This document shows, in pieces, positions 16,136-26,703 of a stretch of DNA of 64,000 bases. The stretch's first letter is position 1; each line of letters starts with the position of its first letter. The position numbers and the translations under genes are program-made. Origin of the DNA: an uncultured Steroidobacter sp. (GTDB lineage Bacteria > Pseudomonadota > Gammaproteobacteria > Steroidobacterales > Steroidobacteraceae); assembly GCF_937958065.1 (NCBI RefSeq), contig NZ_CALFXI010000102.1:62001-126000 (forward strand), read 5' to 3'. The notes below the pieces were generated by a model that saw nothing but the letters and a program-made list of their open reading frames with translations, made no database searches and was not told where the DNA came from.

Positions 16136-17191
16136 TCAGCTCGCGCGTGCCGCTGGTCGCCTCGAAGGGGCCAGCGCCTCCAGCAGAGCGATCAGCCAGG
16201 ATTCCATGGCCAGCTCGCGTTGGAGCGCGGTGCGGGCTAGTTGCGCTTTCAAGGCCCGGGTGCGATCCACCATGCTGTACAGCGCGCTTATGTTCAACGG
16301 CCGCGACGGGCTTGGCAAGTGCGCAGGTCCCCCTGGGAACGTGACCCGATCGTCAGTTCCGGCAATCGCCGTGCGCGCCAGGGAGGTGAGCCACAGATCC
16401 AGCCAGACCAGCCGGTCGATGAGCGCATCTTTCTCCCACTCCGCCGCGACCTGGGTCACATCGGCGTCGCCGGCCAGCAGAGCGCGCAGGGACTTCTGCA
16501 TGTGCTCGTTGAGCGCGTCGAAGCGGCCGTCGGCGTACGCGAGCGCTTTGAGTGGCGCCCCGCCGCTGAATTCCAGCAAGGCGGGCGACACGCTCTTCCC
16601 GGACTCCTGCTGCAGCCAGGCCATCGCCTCGGCGGTCGAAGGGCGCGTGATGGTGAGCTTCTGGCAGCGGCTGCGCACGGTCGGCAACAGGCCCGAGGGT
16701 CGCGAGGTCAGCAGCACGAGCAAGCTGCCCTTCGAGGGCTCCTCCAACGTCTTGAGCACGCTGTTCGCCGCCCCGGGCGTCATTTGATGAGCGGGCTCGA
16801 TGATGGCGACCTTGTAACCTTGGCGGAAGCTGGTCTTCGACAACTTCTCGCAGGCCGCGCGCACTTGATCGACCGAGAGCTGGGTTTTCTCTTCCTCGGG
16901 CGCGACCCAATGCAGATCGGGATGCGAGCCCGCTTTGATCAGCGCGCAACTCGCGCACGAGCCACAGACATCGAGCGCGCCGTCGACCGACTTCTCGCAA
17001 AGCACGGCGGCAGCGAGCCACGCTGCGAACGATTCACTGCCGAGACCTTCGGCGCCTTGCACGAGAATCGCGTGCGGCAGCCGGTTCGCCGTCCACGCCT
17101 GACGGAGTTGCGCGATCGCGCCCGAATGCCACGGCAACAAGCGCGGGCTGGGCAACGATTGCGGCTCGGATTGTTCCTCTTTCTTGGCCAT
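16136..17191 (-). CDS. holB: DNA polymerase III subunit delta prime
   Basis: A 351-residue clamp-loader subunit that helps load the beta sliding clamp. The AAA+-like N-terminal domain has LPHAILVQGAEGLGSESFA, where the Walker A lysine is lost, as is typical for delta prime. A zinc module follows, with cysteines in CGSCASC. KVAIIEPAHQM corresponds to the degenerate Walker B region, and TSRPSGLLPTVRSRCQ carries the family SRC motif. It sits between tmk and pilZ on the minus strand as in Pseudomonas. Confidence 0.95.
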   Translation of the reverse strand: MAKKEEQSEPQSLPSPRLLPWHSGAIAQLRQAWTANRLPHAILVQGAEGLGSESFAAWLAAAVLCEKSVDGALDVCGSCASCALIKAGSHPDLHWVAPEEEKTQLSVDQVRAACEKLSKTSFRQGYKVAIIEPAHQMTPGAANSVLKTLEEPSKGSLLVLLTSRPSGLLPTVRSRCQKLTITRPSTAEAMAWLQQESGKSVSPALLEFSGGAPLKALAYADGRFDALNEHMQKSLRALLAGDADVTQVAAEWEKDALIDRLVWLDLWLTSLARTAIAGTDDRVTFPGGPAHLPSPSRPLNISALYSMVDRTRALKAQLARTALQRELAMESWLIALLEALAPSRRPAARAS

Positions 17192-17212
17192 GGGCTGAAA
17201 CTGTAACGAAAG

Positions 17213-17869
17213 TTATGAACGCGGCGCCGGCGACAACTTCAACAGACGCTCGTCGATGGCCTGCTGAATGGCGACCGTCACGGATTCCAGGCTCTGGGTG
17301 GCATCGATCACGGCGAAGCGTTGCGGTTCCTGACGCGCACGATCGAGATAGGCCGCGCGCACGCGCTCGAAGAATTCTCGCCGCTCCTGTTCGAAACGAT
17401 CGGTCGTGCCCGCGGCGTTGTTTCGAGCGCTCGCCCGCGCCACGCTGATATCGAGCGGCGCGTCGAGTAACAGCGTCAAATCGGGGCGCAACGTCCCCTG
17501 CACCATCTGCTCCAGCGTCGCGATGTTCTCGACTGGCAAGCTCCGGCCGCCGCCTTGATAGGCGTAGGTCGCATCCGTGAAGCGATCGCAGATGACGCAC
17601 GCGCCGCGCGCCAACGCGGGTCGAATCACATTCTCGATGTGCGTCGAGCGCGCCGCGAACATGAGCAACAACTCGCAAGTGCTCGGCATCGGCTCATCGC
17701 TCGTTTCCAGCAGCAGCTCACGGATGCGCTCGGCGCGATGCGTGCCGCCAGGCTCGCGAGTGATCACCACCTCGACGCCCTGCCCGGCGACGAAATCTTT
17801 CAGACGGCCGATCTGCGTGGACTTGCCCACGCCCTCGCCGCCTTCGATGGTGATGAACTTACCGTGCAT
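17213..17869 (-). CDS. tmk: Thymidylate kinase
   Basis: A 218-residue enzyme that phosphorylates dTMP to dTDP with ATP in the cytoplasm. The P-loop [12 protein letters not shown] lies near the N-terminus. The DR(Y/F) nucleotide-binding motif is present as [16 protein letters not shown], and the substrate-site arginine as TREPGGT. Length is normal. It sits between mltG (3-bp gap) and holB, in one minus-strand operon with shared transcription likely. Confidence 0.96.
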   Translation of the reverse strand: MHGKFITIEGGEGVGKSTQIGRLKDFVAGQGVEVVITREPGGTHRAERIRELLLETSDEPMPSTCELLLMFAARSTHIENVIRPALARGACVICDRFTDATYAYQGGGRSLPVENIATLEQMVQGTLRPDLTLLLDAPLDISVARASARNNAAGTTDRFEQERREFFERVRAAYLDRARQEPQRFAVIDATQSLESVTVAIQQAIDERLLKLSPAPRS

Positions 17870-17872
17870 GAA

Positions 17873-18916
17873 TCATTGGCCCTGAGCGCTCGGACGCGAG
17901 TTGCTGCGCAGCTTTTGCAGATACCGTTTCACCGCGGCGTTGTGCTCCGCGAGCGTACGCGAGAACGTATGGCTGCCGTCGCCGTCACCCGTCGCCACGA
18001 AGAATAGCGCGCCGTTGCTCTCGGGATGCACCGCTGCCCGTATGGAGTCGAGCCCGGGCATTGCAATGGGCGTCGGCGGCAAGCCCGCGCGCGTGTAAGT
18101 GTTGTACGGCGTGTCGCGCAACAGATCGGCGCGTCGAATGTTGCCGTCGTACGCGTTCATCATGCCATAGATCACGGTGGGATCGGTCTGCAAGCGCATG
18201 CCCCGCCGCAGCCGTTCGACGAACACCCCGGCGATCTGCGGCCGTTCGCTATCGAGCGCCGTTTCCTTCTCGATGATGGAGGCGAGAATCAATGCCTCGT
18301 ACGGCCCGGCCAGCGGCAGATCCTTGGCACGCGACTCCCACGCCGTCTTCAACTCCTGCTGCATGCGTCTGAAGGCCATGCCGAGCAGCTCGATATCGGT
18401 GGTGTTGCGCGGGAATCGATATGTGTCCGGGAAGAACTGACCTTCGGGATGCACATCCGGCTGACCGAGCGCTCGCATGATGGCTTCTGGCGTGCTCGCG
18501 GCGTAGTCGCCTCGCACCGAAGGCGATTGCGCGAGCACCTTGCGGATGTCGGCGAACGTGGAGCCTTCGATGAAGGTGATGCTATGAAGCAGGACCTGGC
18601 CGGAGTTGAGCAGATCGAGCAGGCCACTCGGGGTCAGTCCGGGCGCCAGCTGATATTCGCCGGCCTTCAAGGAATGATCGCGCTTGGTGATTCGCGCCCA
18701 GGCCGTGAAGATCAGTGGCTGATCCAGCAGCGCGCGGTCATTCAGAGCGCTGGCAACCGTGCGCAGCGAAGCGCCCTTCGGCACTTCGAAGGTCGTGGGC
18801 TCGGTGATGGTGGCAATCGGTGTCTGCAGCCAGCGATGGCTCCACCACCCAAGCGCACCCGCCGCGACAATGCCGAGCACGATCATTACACCGAACAGAC
18901 GCAACAGGGTTCGCAT
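17873..18916 (-). CDS. mltG: Endolytic murein transglycosylase MltG
   Basis: A 347-residue inner-membrane enzyme that cuts nascent glycan strands and ends their growth. It has one N-terminal helix (FGVMIVLGIVAAGALGWW), a LysM-like part, and the YceG/MltG core with catalytic Glu216 in LASIIEKETALDSER and the conserved GRLQTDPTVIYG-type segment, seen here as RGMRLQTDPTVIYGM. It lies between pabC and tmk, the standard order in this cluster. Confidence 0.95.
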   Translation of the reverse strand: MRTLLRLFGVMIVLGIVAAGALGWWSHRWLQTPIATITEPTTFEVPKGASLRTVASALNDRALLDQPLIFTAWARITKRDHSLKAGEYQLAPGLTPSGLLDLLNSGQVLLHSITFIEGSTFADIRKVLAQSPSVRGDYAASTPEAIMRALGQPDVHPEGQFFPDTYRFPRNTTDIELLGMAFRRMQQELKTAWESRAKDLPLAGPYEALILASIIEKETALDSERPQIAGVFVERLRRGMRLQTDPTVIYGMMNAYDGNIRRADLLRDTPYNTYTRAGLPPTPIAMPGLDSIRAAVHPESNGALFFVATGDGDGSHTFSRTLAEHNAAVKRYLQKLRSNSRPSAQGQ

Positions 18917-18925
18917 TCCGGTCCT

Positions 18926-19732
18926 TCAGTCGCTCAGCGCCAACGCAGTTGCCAGACGGCCTGCCACGCCGGTCTCGCTCCAATGCAACGAATCGAGCGA
19001 TGCCACCGAGCGGATGCCACGCACCGCGTTGGTGATGAACACTTCGCTCGCAGTTTCCAGGTCGTGGGGCCACAGCGGCTCTTCGCTCACCGCCAATTTC
19101 AGTTTCGCGGCCGCTTTGATCACCTGCCCGCGCATCACGCCCTGCACCCCACAGAAGCGCAGATCCGGCGTGACCAATGCACCGTCACGAACGACAAACA
19201 CGTTGGCCGACGTCGCGCACACCACTTCGCCTTCGGTGTCGAGCATCAAGCCTTCGTCGGCTTCGCCTTCGCGCCACTCGCTTTGTGCCAGCACCTGCTC
19301 GAGCCGATTCAGATGTTTGATGCCCGCGAGCCGCGCATTGCGGCCGAGTCGGATGTCGCACCATCGCAGGCGCAGTGCTTCATGCGGCGCTGGATTGAAC
19401 GGATGCAGCGCCACGACGCGATTGCTCGCCATCCCGGGGCTCGGTCGATAGCCGCGTCCGCCAGCTCCGCGAGTCACGATGATCTTGAGGACGCCTCGAT
19501 CCGTACCCGCCGTGACTTCCGCGATTTCACGCAGCAGTGTCGCCCGATCCGGCGGCGAAATTCCCAAACGCGCGCAGCCCGAGAACAAGCGTTGGCAATG
19601 AGCGTCGATGAAACGCACTCGACCGTTGACCAGCAGCGCGGTCTCGAACAAACCATCGCCGTATTGAAAGCCACGATCGTCCGCCGCTATCTGTTGCGAT
19701 GCCTGGCCGTTGATGAGCATGGCGACCGTCAT
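18926..19732 (-). CDS. pabC: Aminodeoxychorismate lyase
   Basis: A 268-residue PLP enzyme of fold type IV that converts 4-amino-4-deoxychorismate into p-aminobenzoate and pyruvate for folate. DRGFQYGDGLFET is the family start. Lys139 in GIKHLNRLEQVLA is the PLP lysine, and FVTNAVRG-type cofactor contacts appear as VFITNAVRGIRSV. The start ATG overlaps the pabB stop (ATGA), indicating translational coupling; ATG 19720 would also give a normal N-terminus. Confidence 0.94.
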   Translation of the reverse strand: MTVAMLINGQASQQIAADDRGFQYGDGLFETALLVNGRVRFIDAHCQRLFSGCARLGISPPDRATLLREIAEVTAGTDRGVLKIIVTRGAGGRGYRPSPGMASNRVVALHPFNPAPHEALRLRWCDIRLGRNARLAGIKHLNRLEQVLAQSEWREGEADEGLMLDTEGEVVCATSANVFVVRDGALVTPDLRFCGVQGVMRGQVIKAAAKLKLAVSEEPLWPHDLETASEVFITNAVRGIRSVASLDSLHWSETGVAGRLATALALSD

Positions 19733-21156
19733 GGCCCGGCACCTTCGGTATCCGATCCCAACGCACGCAGCACGCCGCGAGCCTTGGCTCGCGTTTCCGC
19801 CAACTCGCGTTCCGGGATCGAGTCGGCAACGATGCCCGCGCCGGCACGTAGCGTGAGTTGATCCCCCGCCACTTCCAACGTGCGAATCAGGATGTTCGTA
19901 TCCATGCTGCCGTCGCGGTTGAGATAGCCGAACGAGCCGGTGTACGCGCCGCGCGCGACGCCTTCGAGCTCGGCGATGATCTCCATGCAGCGGACTTTGG
20001 GACAGCCGGTGATGGTGCCTCCCGGAAACACCGCGCGCAGCACGTCGCCCGGGGTGACATCGGCGCGCAGCGTGCCGCTCACATTGGAAACGATGTGATG
20101 GACGTGCGCATACGACTCGATGGTCATCAGCTCGTCGACCTTCACGGTGCCCGCTTCGCAGATTCGCCCCAGGTCATTGCGTTCCAGGTCGATCAACATC
20201 ACGTGCTCGGCCCGCTCCTTGGGATGAGCGTGCAGCTCGCGCGCCAGATCGACATCGGCGGCAGCAGTCTGGCCTCGCGGGCGCGTACCCGCAATGGGTC
20301 GCGTCGAGACCCGACCGTCACGCACCGACGCCAGGCGCTCGGGCGAGGAGCTCACGATGGTGATCCCTTCCAGCCGCAGGATGCCGCTGAACGGCGCCGG
20401 GTTGGTCTCCCGCAGGCGTTGATACAGATGCTGGGGCGTGATGCCGGCCGTCAGCTTCGCTTGCCAGCCGCGTGAGAGATTTGCTTGATAGACGTCGCCG
20501 GCGGCGATGTATTCCAGCGCGCGCTCCACACTTCGCAAGAACTGCTCCGGCGCATCTTCGCTCACTCCGCCCGATACCAGCGGCATCCCAGGTGAAAGCA
20601 GCGCTGGAGCGTGCGCGAGATCGTTCGCCATGCGCGGGAGCAGCAGCTCGAAGTCCGGTTCCGCGACGAGCCACGACTTGCCGCCGTTGCGTTCGTGAAT
20701 GATGGCGGCCGGCACCCGAATCGCGCAGGCAATCGGCCCGGCGCTCGGCGACGCCAGCTTCAGTCGGGGCTCGATCTCGCCCGCCAGCTCGTAGCCGAGG
20801 TAAAGCAGCCAGCCGCCAGTGAACGGCAATTCGTGCTCGGCACGGGCTCGAACGCGCTCGGCTTGCCACCAATGATCGAGCGCGGGCAGGAACTGGCCAT
20901 CGACGGTGCCGGTCCGACCGCTCAGCGAGCCATCGCGAAGCAGCGACAACCGCTCCTGGGGATGAGCGAACAGAATGTCGAAGCGCGTGCGCGCATTGCC
21001 GGCGGCGGCGCTTTCGAAGAGCGCGGGATAGCGGTCGGGAAAAGCGGCGTGCAACGCCAGCAGCGCCGACGAATCGGCGCTGACGGGTTGGATCACAGGC
21101 GCTCGCTCGACCGCGGGGGACCTGGGCGACGCCGGGCCGCTCATGCGCTCCCCCAT
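19729..21156 (-). CDS. pabB: Aminodeoxychorismate synthase component I (PabB-like)
   Basis: A 475-residue chorismate-binding enzyme. With a PabA glutaminase it would make 4-amino-4-deoxychorismate. The core has GDVYQANLSRGW, SSSPERLASVRDG, HVMLIDLERNDLGRIC and GGTITGCPKVRCMEI. Its place between fabF and pabC, with an ATGA overlap into pabC, supports PabB. The motif holding the PabB lysine nucleophile (PIKGT in E. coli) reads PIAGTRPRG, with Ala289, which is the anthranilate-synthase form. An anthranilate-synthase-like activity therefore cannot be excluded. No PabA gene is present in the window. Confidence 0.85.
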   Translation of the reverse strand: MGERMSGPASPRSPAVERAPVIQPVSADSSALLALHAAFPDRYPALFESAAAGNARTRFDILFAHPQERLSLLRDGSLSGRTGTVDGQFLPALDHWWQAERVRARAEHELPFTGGWLLYLGYELAGEIEPRLKLASPSAGPIACAIRVPAAIIHERNGGKSWLVAEPDFELLLPRMANDLAHAPALLSPGMPLVSGGVSEDAPEQFLRSVERALEYIAAGDVYQANLSRGWQAKLTAGITPQHLYQRLRETNPAPFSGILRLEGITIVSSSPERLASVRDGRVSTRPIAGTRPRGQTAAADVDLARELHAHPKERAEHVMLIDLERNDLGRICEAGTVKVDELMTIESYAHVHHIVSNVSGTLRADVTPGDVLRAVFPGGTITGCPKVRCMEIIAELEGVARGAYTGSFGYLNRDGSMDTNILIRTLEVAGDQLTLRAGAGIVADSIPERELAETRAKARGVLRALGSDTEGAGP

Positions 21157-21172
21157 GAAGTGGCTATGGCAC

Positions 21173-22417
<1,245 letters not shown>

Positions 22418-22585
22418 ACGGTTACCTCACGAGAAGCGTGACTTCGATTGACGTGCCACAACTATTGACTGGGGACATGGAGGGCAATTGGCGGAAGACC
22501 GTGGATGACTGCGGCCTTCCTTGATGCTTCAGCGTGGCGCTTCCGAGATAGCTACGTCAGCGCCGGCAGCTCGCGTGCGAGGCCT

Positions 22586-22828
22586 TCAGGCCTGGTTGCG
22601 ACGCTCGGTGATGTAATCGATCGCCTGCTGCACGGTGGTGATCTTCTCCGCGTCCTCGTCCGGGATCTCGGTTTCGAACTCCTCTTCCAGCGCCATCACC
22701 AGCTCGACGGTGTCGAGCGAGTCAGCGCCCAGGTCGTCGACGAAGGAAGCGTCGTTGGTGACTTCTTCCTCTTTCACCCCCAATTGTTCGGCGACGATGG
22801 CTTTGACCTGCTGTTCAATACTGCTCAT
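22586..22828 (-). CDS. acpP: Acyl carrier protein
   Basis: An 80-residue acidic carrier that holds growing acyl chains on 4'-phosphopantetheine. The attachment serine is Ser37 in [13 protein letters not shown]. Sequence and length are typical for proteobacterial AcpP. It lies between fabG and fabF, with gaps of about 156 and 168 bp that may contain its own promoter, as in other bacteria where acpP is highly expressed. Confidence 0.98.
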   Translation of the reverse strand: MSSIEQQVKAIVAEQLGVKEEEVTNDASFVDDLGADSLDTVELVMALEEEFETEIPDEDAEKITTVQQAIDYITERRNQA

Positions 22829-22984
22829 TGTGTACGAGTCCTCTATGAGGTGCTTAAACCCTTCGCTCGAGACCGACCCTTTTTGTTCATGGGTGGGGTC
22901 GCACGGGGGGCGTATTCTAAGTTAGATGGCCGGTGGGGCCAACATTTACGAAAGTTGTTCGATTTTGGACGGACGTTGCCGGCG

Positions 22985-23737
22985 TCAGACCATGTACATG
23001 CCGCCGTTGACGTGCAGCGTTTCACCGGTGATATAGCCGGCCTGTGGCGACGCAAGAAACGCCACAGCATGGGCAATATCCTCGACGGAACCCAGTCGTC
23101 CCAACGCAACTTGTGCACTCAGCTGCTGTTGCTGCTCGGCCGGCAGCTTGGCCGTCATGTCGGTCGCGATGAAACCCGGCGCCACCACGTTCACCGTGAT
23201 ACCGCGCGAGCCGACCTCGCGTGCCAGAGATTTGGAAAAGCCGATGATGCCGGCCTTGGCCGCGGCGTAATTGGTTTGCCCGGCGTTGCCCATCACGCCC
23301 ACCACCGAGGCGATGTTGATGATGCGCCCCCGGCGGGCCTTCATCATGCCGCGCAGGACCGCTTTCGACAGCCGGAACACCGAGGCGAGGTTGGTGTTCA
23401 TGATGTCGTCCCACTCCTCCTGCTTCATGCGCAGGAGCAGGTTGTCGCGGGTAATTCCTGCATTGTTCACCAGAATGGTGAGTGCGCCTTCCCTGCTTTC
23501 GATGTCTTTGAGCGCGTTCTCGCTGGAGGCCGCGTCGGCCACGTTCAGCACGATGCCGCGCCCCTTGTAGTTGCCGGCAGCGAGCCAATCGGTGATCCCT
23601 TGGGCGCCCGCTTCGCTGGTCGCGGTGCCGATCACAGTGGCGCCGTTGCGCGCCAATTGCTCGGCGATCGCGCGGCCGATGCCACGCGAGGCGCCGGTCA
23701 CCAGCGCGATATCCTGGGCCAATACTTGCTCGCTCAT
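22985..23737 (-). CDS. fabG: 3-oxoacyl-ACP reductase FabG
   Basis: A 250-residue NADPH-dependent short-chain dehydrogenase that reduces 3-oxoacyl-ACP. It has the Rossmann motif TGASRGIGRA, NNAG at 91-94, and the catalytic Ser144, Tyr157 and Lys161 (NIASVVG ... TNYAAAKAG). ATG 23737 is chosen because GGAG precedes it by seven bases and it overlaps the fabD stop (ATGA), showing coupling. A longer frame to 23863 lies inside fabD and is not used. Confidence 0.97.
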   Translation of the reverse strand: MSEQVLAQDIALVTGASRGIGRAIAEQLARNGATVIGTATSEAGAQGITDWLAAGNYKGRGIVLNVADAASSENALKDIESREGALTILVNNAGITRDNLLLRMKQEEWDDIMNTNLASVFRLSKAVLRGMMKARRGRIINIASVVGVMGNAGQTNYAAAKAGIIGFSKSLAREVGSRGITVNVVAPGFIATDMTAKLPAEQQQQLSAQVALGRLGSVEDIAHAVAFLASPQAGYITGETLHVNGGMYMV

Positions 23738-24693
23738 GACTGACTCCGGCAGGCCGCGAGCGCCTGTTGCAAGCTCTCGGGATCCTCGATCGAGAGCATC
23801 GCGATGTCCTTGTTCTTCTCGATGCGACGGTTGAGCCCGGTCAACACGCCTTTCGGGCCGCACTCGACCAGCACCCTGGCGCCGCCGGCGAGCAGCGCGC
23901 GCACGGTTTCGGTCCAGCGCACCGGCTTCACCAGCTGCTGCACCAACGCCTGGCGGATGCTGTCCGGCCCCTGGTGGGTCTTCACGTCGACGGTATAGAT
24001 GTCGCGCACTTCAGGCTGCGCGAACGACACGTTCTGCAATTTCTCCGCCATGCGATCGGCGGCGGGCTGCATCAAGGCAGTGTGCGAAGGCACGCTGACC
24101 GGCAGCTTCATGGCGCGCTTGGCGCCCTTGGCCTTGAGCACTTCGATGGCCCGGTCGACGGCCACGGCGCTGCCTGCGATCACGACCTGTCCAGGCGAAT
24201 TGAAGTTGGCGGCCTGCACGATCTCGCCCGCCGCGCCCTTCTGGGTGGCTTCAGCACAGGCGGCTTCGACTTCGGCATCGTCGACACCGAGGATGGCGGC
24301 CATCGCGCCCTGCCCGGCGGGAACCGCCTGTTGCATGGCCTGACCGCGAAACTGGACCAGTGCCACCGCGGTTTTGAAATCCAGCGCGCCCGAGCACACC
24401 AGTGCCGAATACTCGCCGAGGCTATGGCCCGCCATCGCCGCAGGCAGCGGACCGCCGTGCTTGCGCCAGACGCGCCAGGTGGCGACAGCCGCGGTCAGCA
24501 TCGCAGGCTGCGTGCGCTCGGTGGCACCGAGTTGTTCTTCCGGGCCCTGCTGGCACAGCTGCCACAGGTCGTAGCCGAGCACCGACGACGCTTCGGCGAA
24601 GGTTTCCTGCACCAGCGGCTCGGCACTGGCCAGCGCGGCCAGCATGCCGACCGACTGCGACCCCTGGCCGGGGAATACAAAGGCAAAACTCAT
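23734..24693 (-). CDS. fabD: Malonyl-CoA:ACP transacylase
   Basis: A 319-residue enzyme that moves malonyl groups from CoA to ACP. It has FVFPGQGSQSVGM at the N-terminus, nucleophile Ser91 in MAGHSLGEYSAL, and the histidine in PVSVPSHTALMQPAA. It is the first gene of the minus-strand run. In many Gammaproteobacteria plsX and fabH lie upstream; here a rhombosortase gene takes that place. Confidence 0.97.
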   Translation of the reverse strand: MSFAFVFPGQGSQSVGMLAALASAEPLVQETFAEASSVLGYDLWQLCQQGPEEQLGATERTQPAMLTAAVATWRVWRKHGGPLPAAMAGHSLGEYSALVCSGALDFKTAVALVQFRGQAMQQAVPAGQGAMAAILGVDDAEVEAACAEATQKGAAGEIVQAANFNSPGQVVIAGSAVAVDRAIEVLKAKGAKRAMKLPVSVPSHTALMQPAADRMAEKLQNVSFAQPEVRDIYTVDVKTHQGPDSIRQALVQQLVKPVRWTETVRALLAGGARVLVECGPKGVLTGLNRRIEKNKDIAMLSIEDPESLQQALAACRSQS

Positions 24694-24787
24694 TGAACTC
24701 CTGTGGGTCTTTCGGCCACTTTCGCGACCCGACCTGGCATGACCAAGCGCATGCGGCGCGCGATTATAGCCATCGGCGCCAGGGTGG

Positions 24788-25432
24788 CTAGATCCTTGAC
24801 TTTACGGCCACTTGCCTATCGGCGTGCAACCACAGGATGAACCCGGCCAGCGTTCCGCCCAGCGCGCCGTAGCGATGCGCCTCCACAACGACCGCCAGGT
24901 CCCCCGCCATGGGCAGTGCCCCCTGCCAGTATTCCCAGCTCAATTTGCCGAGCAGAATCGCCGTCAAACCCAGCGCCAGCCGCTTCGGCTGGTACTGCCA
25001 CCAGGACACCGCGCCGGCCGCCAGAGCGCCATGCAGAACCCCGGACAGACCCACGTACCAGGCGATCTGTGGCTCCCAGAACACAAATGCGACATCGATC
25101 GCGAGCGCGCTCAGCAGCGCGATCAGCAGCCAGCCTCGCCAGGAGTAGTCCTGCTGAAACAACGCCGCGATCAGCGCGACGGCGGCGGCGTTCAGCAGCA
25201 GGTGGCGCGTGTTGCCATGGACCAGATGAGCTGTAACCAGGCGCCAGTATTCTCCCTGCAGCACCGCCTCCCGCTCATAGCGCAATAGCAGCCGACCGCC
25301 TTCGCCGAGCAGCGACAGCAGAACCAGCCCGAGCCACAGCAGTCCAATGCCCCGCCGACCCCGCCTCTCGGGCATCCATTGCCTGAACCGCTGCGAAAAC
25401 GACAGGGCGGGCCCGGACAAGCCGTCACTCAT
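24788..25432 (-). CDS. rrtA: Rhombosortase (rhomboid-family protease for GlyGly-CTERM proteins)
   Basis: A 214-residue membrane protein with about six helices. The serine protease motif GLSGVLHGALAAG holds Ser130 and His134, and VEAHRYGALGGTLAG holds His186; these are the rhombosortase versions of the rhomboid active site. Known members process proteins with C-terminal GlyGly-CTERM anchors after export and occur in genomes with T2SS. No GlyGly-CTERM protein is seen in this window. It is divergent from gspH with only 19 bp between the starts. Confidence 0.85.
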   Translation of the reverse strand: MSDGLSGPALSFSQRFRQWMPERRGRRGIGLLWLGLVLLSLLGEGGRLLLRYEREAVLQGEYWRLVTAHLVHGNTRHLLLNAAAVALIAALFQQDYSWRGWLLIALLSALAIDVAFVFWEPQIAWYVGLSGVLHGALAAGAVSWWQYQPKRLALGLTAILLGKLSWEYWQGALPMAGDLAVVVEAHRYGALGGTLAGFILWLHADRQVAVKSRI

Positions 25433-25451
25433 TGGTACGATCTGCTTTGTT

Positions 25452-26141
25452 ATGATCCGGCGCCTTACGCACCACGGTAGAGCTCATATTATCCACACCT
25501 GCACCCCGGCCCGCTGGAGGCAGCTGCACAGCGGTTTCACGCTGCTGGAGTTGCTCGTCGTGCTGGTGGTCATCGGCGTGATGGTATCGGTGGCGGTGCT
25601 CTCGTTCGGCGTGCTCGGGCGCGATCGTCAGTCCGAAGATGAATCGCGCCGCTTCTGGACGGTGCTGCGACAGGCCCGCGAGGAAGGCGAAATGCAGGTC
25701 GAGGACCTCGGCGTTTTCGTGTCCACCGGCGCCTACGAATATCTGCGCTACGATTCCCGCAAGAACGAGTGGCAACCGATCGACGGCGACGAGCTGTTCG
25801 CGCCGCGCCAGCTGCCCGAGGGGCTGCGCTTCCGGCTGCGACTGGAATCGCGCGAGGTGGTGCTCAAGCCCAACCTGCCTCAGCGCGGCGACAAGGACGA
25901 GAACCAAAGAAACCCACCGCACATCATGGTGCTCTCCAGCGGCGACGTGAGCCCGTTCGAGCTCGAGATCGAGCGTGAAGGCCAACCCGCGACGTGGCGC
26001 GTGACGGGGCTCGCCAACAACGATCTGCGCGTCGAGACGCGCGATGAGCGCAATCAATGGGGAGTGCTGCTGCAGACCAAGCCGCCTCAGGACGGCACGA
26101 ACGCCAAACAAGCTCCGACACGGGTGTCCAGTGCGCGCTGA
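25452..26141 (+). CDS. gspH: Type II secretion minor pseudopilin GspH
   Basis: A 229-residue minor pseudopilin. The prepilin peptidase site is G|FTLLELLVVLVVIGVM, with the +5 Glu present, followed by a globular domain. The leader of about 28 residues is long and there is no ribosome site at ATG 25452. A GGAGG at 25516-25520 precedes an in-frame CTG at 25524, so a shorter leader is conceivable. It is the first gene of the gspH-N operon and overlaps gspI by 11 bp. Confidence 0.88.
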   Translation: MIRRLTHHGRAHIIHTCTPARWRQLHSGFTLLELLVVLVVIGVMVSVAVLSFGVLGRDRQSEDESRRFWTVLRQAREEGEMQVEDLGVFVSTGAYEYLRYDSRKNEWQPIDGDELFAPRQLPEGLRFRLRLESREVVLKPNLPQRGDKDENQRNPPHIMVLSSGDVSPFELEIEREGQPATWRVTGLANNDLRVETRDERNQWGVLLQTKPPQDGTNAKQAPTRVSSAR

Positions 26142-26703
26142 CATCTCCAATCGCCGACGCTCGTCGGCATCCGGCTTCACGTTGATCGAAGTGCTGGTCG
26201 CACTGATCGTGGTCGGCCTCGGCATGCTCGCCGTGATCCAGACCGTGAGCCAGACTGCCAACAACACCTCGTACATTCGCGACAAGACCATCGCGCACTG
26301 GATCGCGATGAATCAGCTCACCAAGGTGCGCCTGGAGCCGAATGCGCCGGCCCTCGATAAATCGTCGGATGAAGTGAAGATGGCGGGGCGCGACTGGCGC
26401 TGGACCATGGAAGTGAAACAAACGCCGATCGAGTCGATCCGTCGCATCGAAATCAACGTGCGCCCGTCGGAGGCACCGGAAAAAAGCTCACTCGCCTACA
26501 TCACCGGGTTTTACGGCACCGCCGTCGCACCCGCCGGGACGACACAGATCTCGTGGAAAGGCTCGCAGCAAGGCGGCGGTGGTGGTCGTCAGGGCGAGCG
26601 TCGCCGCGATTCGGAAACCGAGCCGCCGCCGCAACTCGAACCGGGCGAGCCGGTGCCCTCGGAGCCGGAGCCGCAACAGCCCTCCGAGGAGCCCAGCTCA
26701 TGA
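26131..26703 (+). CDS. gspI: Type II secretion minor pseudopilin GspI
   Basis: A 190-residue minor pseudopilin with the cleavage site SASG|FTLIEVLVALIVVGLG. The usual GspI fold runs to about residue 145. An unusual tail follows, rich in Gly, Arg, Glu and Pro (GGGGGRQGERRRDSE, then EPGEPVPSEPEPQQPSEEPS), making the protein clearly longer than the roughly 120-130 residues common for GspI. GTG 26131 is the likely start, inside the end of gspH. It overlaps gspJ by 4 bp (ATGA). Confidence 0.88.
   Translation: MRADISNRRRSSASGFTLIEVLVALIVVGLGMLAVIQTVSQTANNTSYIRDKTIAHWIAMNQLTKVRLEPNAPALDKSSDEVKMAGRDWRWTMEVKQTPIESIRRIEINVRPSEAPEKSSLAYITGFYGTAVAPAGTTQISWKGSQQGGGGGRQGERRRDSETEPPPQLEPGEPVPSEPEPQQPSEEPSS

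Noticed and set aside
18026..19861. Plus-strand frame of 611 codons
   Set aside because: It is antisense to mltG and pabC, both of which show complete active sites.
22418..22585. Terminator between acpP and fabF (AGGCCTTCAGGCCT)
   Set aside because: The repeat is short and has no T-tract, so it is not a convincing terminator.
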